Source: Acanthamoeba lenticulata
Taxonomy: Eukaryota; Discosea; Longamoebia; Acanthamoebidae
Assembly: GCA_002179805.1 (NCBI GenBank)
Contig: NAVB01001200.1
Span: 1-14,100, forward strand
DNA length: 14,100 nucleotides
Direction of reading: 5' to 3'
Made by a program: the position numbers and the translations under genes. Each line of letters begins with the position of its first letter. The stretch's first letter is position 1. The notes beneath the pieces are model-generated. The model was given only the letters and a program-made list of their open reading frames with translations. It did no database searches and was not told where the DNA came from. This document shows, piece after piece, positions 10,043 through 14,100 of the stretch.

Positions 10043-10173
10043 TTTCACCACTTGCCCACTTTAAATGTCCCCTCCCCGCTTGAAGCGGCAGAACAACGAG
10101 TCCCATCATTCCATCGTTCCTTGATTCATGCATTTCTTCATGCAATTCCCACCAAGGAGAGCATACGATTGCG
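10043..10173. other. Convergent 3' junction of AP-3 beta and SET genes
   Basis: Only 131 bp separate the two stop codons, so both 3' UTRs must be very short or overlap. No AATAAA-type signal is seen on either strand. Confidence 0.6.
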
Positions 10174-12994
10174 TTAGAACACGAGCTTGCAGGCGGAGGC
10201 GCCACAGCGGCACGGGCTCAGCCTGGACTTCACGCCCTTGCTGTCGTCCCTCCTGGGGAAGCACGTTTCAAACACGACCACATGACGGAGGGGGTGGTGA
10301 GCGAGCCCGCTCGGAAGAACACGCTCCGGCGCACACAAACCAACGACACACGCACCGGAGGGCGTAGTCGAAGGTGATCTCCTCGCCCTTGCGGATCTCC
10401 ACAAGTGCAAAGATGCCCACACGCAGGTGGTCCCCGCACCGCCACCTGGTTGCGCCCGTTTTCGTCCCGTTATGGCTGGCCACGACACATAAACGCAGGA
10501 GACTGCTTTGGGGGGGGGGGACGATGACGCACCGCTCCAGGACGGCGTTGGGACGGCACGAGTGGTTGATGAAGCGCGCCGCGTTGCCCTTTTCGGCCGC
10601 GTCCACGTACCAGCGGCGCGTCATCCCCGCTGTCGTAAACGGCTTCGCGCCGCTCTCGGTTTGGCCTCCTCCCTCTGCGCAGATGTCCCCAACAGCAGAG
10701 CTGCTGCCGCTCCTCCTGAGGGCCCCTTGGCCCGCGTTTGCCGCCGCGGTGCCTCGTAATGGGCCGCCATCGGCGACCGCGGCAGAAGCCGATGTAGACG
10801 ACGACGACGACGAAGAGGACGAGGGCGCAATCCTACACAGAAGCGCAGCCAGCGCCGCCTCCTCGTCCTTGTCCTCCTCGTCGCCGCCGCCGTCGTCGGC
10901 AGAGTTGTTGCTGCTGCTGCTGTTCGCTGCTTTGTGTGGCCTCTCGCTGGTCTCCATCGTCATCTCCTCCTCATCCTCTTCTTCGATTTTCCTCTTTTTG
11001 GCTTCTTCTTCCTCCTCCTCCTCCTCCTTGGCGTCATCCTTTCCAACAGCGGTGGCTGTCTTTGTGGCGGCCAGAGGCCGCTTGGGATCTTTCTTGATTG
11101 TGGTGGCGTCGTTTTTGTTGTTTGTGTCGTGGATGCCCCCGACGGCCGAGGCCGCCAGCCGGCGGAGCTTGTCGCGCTCGCGGCGCTTGTCGTCCTCGAT
11201 CTGGTGGTAGGTCCTCCGGCGCCGCTTGGGGATGAACGCGCACGTGGCCTCGATCCCCTGCTCGTCGTCGCCATCGCCATCCTCGCCTTCATCAGCTGTC
11301 GGGATCCCACCGCCCACTCGCGTGCGCAGAAGAAGAGAGTGTTTGGGGGGGGGGGGAGGACCTTTTCGATGCAACGCGTGCAGGGGCGGTCGTGCGAGCA
11401 GGCCAGGTGGGACGCGCGGCAGTTGCTGCACGCCAGCTTCAGGCCCTTCCGGCTCTTCTTGTCCCGCGCTGCTGCCGTCTCGCCATCGGCCGCCGCGGCC
11501 ACAGCCACCGGTGCCGCGACCTTGGATGGCGTCACTGCCCCCCGGCCGCCGCTTGAAGCGCCGGCACCAAACGAGAGGACGCGCAGGGCGTGGAGCTCCA
11601 CGAGATAGGCGTTGAGGGCGTCGGGGCGGCACTTGAGGCGGCGGCTCTTCTCCGTCTCGGAGATGACCTCCCCGACGTACTCGACGATGAGCGCGCGCGC
11701 CGGGATGGCCGCCGTGGCCACCACCCCGAAGCCCTTGCGTGACGTCTCGACCACGGCGACGGGCCCCACGGCCCTGCTCGTCAGCCGCTGGTTCTGGCAC
11801 ACCGGCTCTGCTGGCGGCAGTTGTGGAATGAAACGCACACATTCCACCAACGCAATTTTCACACAAGTCACACAAATGGCTGCGTCTCTTCGCTGGTCAG
11901 GCCCATGGGTGGGTCGCGTACGGGAGCACTGACAAGCCTGGCCACCGGCAGCCGCGCACTCGATCTGGGCCGCCCTGTTTAGTGTTGCATTGCAGGAGAT
12001 TAATCCTATTCCCGTTTTCACTGGTGTCATTTGTTTCAAGATTTCTGATTTTTAAAAAAAAAAACGAAAAACGAAAAACGAAAAATATAAGAGGAAATAG
12101 GGATGGCACTACCGGCAGGGACAGGTAGCGGCGCAGACGTCGCGGCACTCGCATCCGATGAGGCGCTCCAGCCGGGGCCGTCGGCACCTTTGGGGGGGGG
12201 GGGCACCGTGTGCTGACGTCAGCACAGCATTGCAGCCCCAACCCCACACCGGTGGGTGAGTGAGACTCGTACGTGTAGACGTTAGTCTGGATGTACTCGA
12301 AGCCGGGCAGGACAGGCAGGGCATCGAGCGGCCACACACGCCCATGTGGCCTCGCTCCCGCCTCTTCCTTTCCCTCTGATTGCTCAACTTCCTCATCTTC
12401 TTCCTCATCTTCTTCTTCTTCTTCTTCTTCTTCGTTGTCTTCCTCTTTACCACCATTTCTGTCGGTCAGGCGCAGCCTCTGGCGCTGCCCCCGCGTCAGT
12501 GTCCCATCGTCGCCGTCGTCGTCGTCGTCGTCGCTGGTGCTGTCGTCGTCCGATTCAAAGAAGCGGGAAAGAGCCGACAGTACGAGAGGGAAGCCACCGC
12601 GGCCACCAGCGGCTTCAGCCTCGCCAAACGCGACGCCGAAGAAGGTCGCCCAGTGGCGCCGCATGGCCTGGTCGAGAACGGCGAGGGCATGTCCCTCCTC
12701 CTTCCTCTTTCTGTTGTTGTTGTTGATTGTGGTGGCGGTGTTGTTGTTCTTGGCCAGCTGTCGGCCGACAACAGCGCCATCACCACCACCAACCACATCG
12801 TCCCTGCTCCTCTTGGCTCTCCTAGTCGACGAGGACGAAGTTGCATCTCCTCCTCCTCCACCACGGGTGAACCGGGGCAAGTTGGCTTCCGGGTGCGTTT
12901 TCGTTGGCGGTGATGTTGAGGGTGTAGCTCTCTTCTTCTTTCGCGTTCGGTTGTTGAGCGGCTCGTCATCTACATCTTGCCTCATTTCGCTCAT
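10174..12994 (-). CDS. AWS-SET-post-SET lysine methyltransferase with an embedded Zn2Cys6 cluster
   Basis: Probable nuclear histone lysine methyltransferase of the SET2/ASH1/NSD type, often H3K36-directed; the substrate here is inferred. Exons (minus strand): 12994-12273, 12187-12113, 11974-11922, 11807-11362, 11257-10533, 10445-10356, 10252-10174; phases agree, 729 aa. Residues 1-230 are disordered, with basic patches and long Asp/Glu runs. FEYIQTNVYT leads into the AWS Cys cluster (C253, 255, 259, 263, 265, 272, 280, 282, 287). SET part 1: GFGVV, EYVGEVIS (residues 309-333). A roughly 290-residue insert with a zinc cluster follows. SET part 2: RFINHSCRPN 660-669, LRVGIFAL, EEITFDYAL. Post-SET: C718-x-C720-x4-C725. 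The catalytic motifs look intact. ATG 12994 is the first in-frame ATG; the frame stays open upstream to an acceptor-like site (gatttag), so another 5' exon is possible. Confidence 0.88.
10510..10520. repeat. G11 homopolymer (C11 on coding strand) in a SET gene intron
   Basis: Eleven consecutive G on the plus strand inside the 87-nt intron 10446-10532, about a dozen bases downstream of the donor GTGCGT on the minus strand. Confidence 0.9.
11240..11430 (-). other. Zn(II)2Cys6 (GAL4-type) binuclear cluster, split by an intron
   Basis: After splicing, residues 409-438 read ACSNCRASHLACSHDRPC then TRCIEKGIEATC. The cysteine spacing is C-x2-C-x6-C-x5-C-x2-C-x8-C (C410, 413, 420, 426, 429, 438), exactly the Zn2Cys6 pattern, including the Pro before the fourth Cys and the basic tail after the sixth. 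The sixth Cys comes from the next exon. In known proteins the fold binds two zinc ions and contacts CGG-like DNA triplets; DNA binding here is inferred. Confidence 0.85.
11345..11356. repeat. G12 homopolymer (C12 on coding strand) in a SET gene intron
   Basis: Twelve consecutive G on the plus strand in the intron 11258-11361, which splits the zinc cluster. On the coding strand the C run begins within the first few bases after the unusual donor GTCCTC. Confidence 0.9.
12059..12086. repeat. (AAAAACG)n short tandem repeat in a SET gene intron
   Basis: Three to four imperfect copies of an ACGAAAA unit following an A run, in the 138-nt intron 11975-12112. Confidence 0.8.
12192..12203. repeat. G12 homopolymer (C12 on coding strand) in a SET gene intron
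   Basis: Twelve consecutive G on the plus strand in the intron 12188-12272. On the coding strand the C run directly precedes the acceptor (aaag) and may act as its polypyrimidine tract. Confidence 0.9.
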
Positions 12995-13335
12995 CTTTGG
13001 CGTTAGCTTACGCACGCGTGGAGGCCTCAAGCGCTGCTGCGTTGATGTTGCGTCTGTTGTTGAGGGAAGCCCTAAATCAGCAAAAACTAGTACATAAGAT
13101 GAGTTTTTAAGCTATCCAAACGAGACGAAGGGAAAGGAGGTCGTACGGGAAGGAATAGGAGTGGGCGCCTTGGTGTTCATGTGATCTCATCAGATGGGGC
13201 TCCTAATCTGTTTTCTCTTGACCATTATTTTTAGTTTATTTTATTTTGCATTTTTGGTAAGGCACAAGAAAAAAAAAACAAAGTTCTTCTCGCGCCAGGG
13301 CCAAATCACACAAGGGCTTGCACGCCGCAAGCGGC
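12995..13335. other. Intergenic region: SET gene 5' flank and carrier gene 3' flank
   Basis: These 341 bp lie between two minus-strand genes. The half near 13336 is T-rich on the plus strand and should carry the carrier's 3' UTR. The half near 12995 should carry the SET promoter and 5' UTR. The SET reading frame stays open from 12994 up to about 13075, where gctgatttag looks like an acceptor, so a small upstream exon may lie here. Nothing else is recognised. Confidence 0.5.
13235..13240 (-). terminator. AATAAA-like polyadenylation signal of the carrier gene
   Basis: On the minus strand AATAAA occurs about 96 nt after the carrier's TAA (13338-13336), within an A/T-rich stretch. The position suits a poly(A) signal, but the motif is short and the region AT-rich, so chance occurrence is possible. 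Confidence 0.35.
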
Positions 13336-14055
13336 TTATTTGACGTCAGCGTCTTCCTTGGTGGTGGCTGCCGACGAAGACGCAGACGAAGATGTCGAAG
13401 AGAGGCGGATGACGGCGGGGGCGGGGGAGAGGTCCTCGGCGGCGACGGGCGCGTTGGTGGGGGCCGAGACGACGATGTCCTCTGGGTGGAACGTGTCCTG
13501 GAGGAACTCGTAGGCCAGGAGGGTGATGCCAAACTGGGGCGACGACCGGAACACGCGCGGGACGACGCCCTTGAAGAAGGCCGTCGGGCCCTCGGACTTG
13601 AGGACCTGCACGAAGCAGTCGAGGATGCCGTTGTACTTGGCCTCGCCCATGCGGGCCTCGACCTGGAGGCGCGTTTTGATCACGTCGGCCGGCGTGGTCG
13701 TCGACGCCGCCGCGACGCCCGCCAGCGAGCCGGCCAGGAGCAAGTTGCCGCTCGACAGGTTGCCCTCCTCGTCGCGCAGCGACTGCTTGAGCTTGGCGTA
13801 GGCCGGGAAGTAGATGCCCGAGAACGGGATGTCGCGCAAGAAGCACGCCGAGGCGCCCCTGTAGAGGCCCGTGAAGCCGAGCTCGCGGCAGATCTGCAAG
13901 GCCGACTTCTTGGCGCCGGGCGTCTCGCCCTGGACCTGGAGGCGGATCTTCACGATCTCGAGCGGGTTCGTGAACACCACTTGCGACGCGCCCGCGCCCG
14001 CACCCGCCAGCACCTCGAGCGGGAAATAGATCTCGCCCGGCTTCGAACCCTGCAC
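13336..14055 (-). CDS. Mitochondrial aspartate/glutamate-type carrier (SLC25A12/13-like), last exon
   Basis: C-terminal 239 residues of a mitochondrial carrier, an inner-membrane exchanger. The closest family I recognise is the calcium-regulated aspartate/glutamate carrier (aralar/citrin), which swaps mitochondrial aspartate for cytosolic glutamate plus a proton. Seen: two carrier repeats with the PX[DE]XX[KR] signature, [11 protein letters not shown] and [11 protein letters not shown], plus the typical [35 protein letters not shown] and [20 protein letters not shown]. The exon starts after an acceptor (attaaacag) with GTGCAG, so it is not a true start. The first carrier repeat and any N-terminal EF-hands must lie beyond the window. 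A roughly 45-residue tail rich in Ala, Pro and Ser (ending KEDADVK) follows the last helix. The exact substrate is inferred from sequence resemblance. Confidence 0.88.
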   Translation of the reverse strand: MQGSKPGEIYFPLEVLAGAGAGASQVVFTNPLEIVKIRLQVQGETPGAKKSALQICRELGFTGLYRGASACFLRDIPFSGIYFPAYAKLKQSLRDEEGNLSSGNLLLAGSLAGVAAASTTTPADVIKTRLQVEARMGEAKYNGILDCFVQVLKSEGPTAFFKGVVPRVFRSSPQFGITLLAYEFLQDTFHPEDIVVSAPTNAPVAAEDLSPAPAVIRLSSTSSSASSSAATTKEDADVK

Positions 14056-14100
14056 CTGTTTAATGAAAATATATATTTTATGGGATTGTAATCAGTTTTC
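14056..14100 (-). other. Intron of the carrier gene, running off the window
   Basis: AT-rich sequence directly upstream of the carrier's last exon. On the minus strand it ends in attaaacag, a good acceptor. Its donor and the earlier exons are outside the window. Confidence 0.7.

Larger units (their letters stand above)
10616..11592 (-). other. Large insertion at the SET-I position of the methyltransferase
   Basis: Residues of about 356-646 lie between the first SET half (ending NAYLVEL) and the second (starting RWYVDAAEKGN), where related enzymes have only a few residues. In order the insert holds a Gly/Ala/Ser linker, a Lys-rich stretch, a Zn2Cys6 cluster (410-438), an Arg/Lys-rich segment (PKRRRRTYHQ, KRRERDKLRR), an eight-Glu run with more acidic residues, poly-Ser, and a Gly/Ser linker. 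The interval includes the intron 11258-11361. Both halves read in phase across the splice sites, so this is one protein rather than two genes. Confidence 0.82.

Noticed and set aside
11808..11921. Extra Cys-containing peptide in the SET gene (CDLCENCVGGMC) looking like another zinc knuckle
   Set aside because: It falls inside an intron with good GTACGC donor and cagcag acceptor; removing it joins the AWS cysteines directly to CQNQRL as in the family.
12291..13097. Plus-strand frame rich in poly-Ser opposite the SET N-terminus
   Set aside because: Antisense of Asp/Glu-rich codons; no domain and no splice support.
13318..14091. Long plus-strand frame (257 aa) opposite the carrier exon
   Set aside because: Arg/Glu/Leu-rich shadow. 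The minus strand encodes a clear carrier with both signature motifs.
1..14100. CRISPR arrays, insertion sequences, tRNA or rRNA genes, bacterial operons
   Set aside because: I saw no spaced direct repeats, terminal inverted repeats with a transposase, or RNA gene signatures. Repeats present are simple microsatellites and homopolymers, nearly all in introns.

Overview
The window looks like a gene-dense, GC-rich nuclear segment of a protist. Five protein-coding genes are packed end to end, most with many short introns (57 to about 160 nt), and each can be assembled with GT-AG splice sites whose phases match. Sixteen of the 28 donors I placed begin GTAC. The gene set (AP-3 adaptin, a SET methyltransferase, a mitochondrial aspartate/glutamate-type carrier, an LRR-PP2C fusion), the intron style and a GAL4-type zinc cluster of the 'CRxSHLAC' kind suggest an amoebozoan, most like Acanthamoeba. 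That is an inference from style and cannot be proven from the window.

Layout. 1-1726 (+): 3' part of a GT-B glycosyltransferase gene, with its 5' end outside the window or unresolved. 1727-2035: convergent intergenic gap. 2036-about 5299 (-): a seven-exon gene for an LRR-PP2C phosphatase fusion, about 888 aa. 5300-5533: short divergent promoter region. 5534-10042 (+): a complete twelve-exon gene for the beta subunit of the AP-3 adaptor complex, 1092 aa as assembled. 10043-10173: convergent gap. 10174-12994 (-): a seven-exon AWS-SET-post-SET lysine methyltransferase, about 729 aa. 12995-13335: 3' flank of the next gene plus the SET promoter. 13336-14055 (-): last exon of an aspartate/glutamate-type mitochondrial carrier, whose 5' part lies beyond the window.

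The genes do not form a pathway. They are housekeeping or regulatory genes placed side by side, sharing one divergent promoter (LRR-PP2C / AP-3 beta) and two convergent 3' junctions.

The most unusual feature is in the SET gene. Its catalytic domain is split by about 290 residues at the SET-I position, and this insert carries a perfectly spaced Zn(II)2Cys6 (GAL4-type) cluster, a basic stretch and long acidic tracts. A DNA-binding module of fungal type sits inside a histone-methyltransferase fold whose catalytic motifs appear intact. An intron with a poor donor (GTCCTC) lies between the fifth and sixth zinc-cluster cysteines. Second in interest is the PP2C domain of the LRR fusion, which keeps the metal-binding acids but has Ala where the phosphate-binding Arg is expected.
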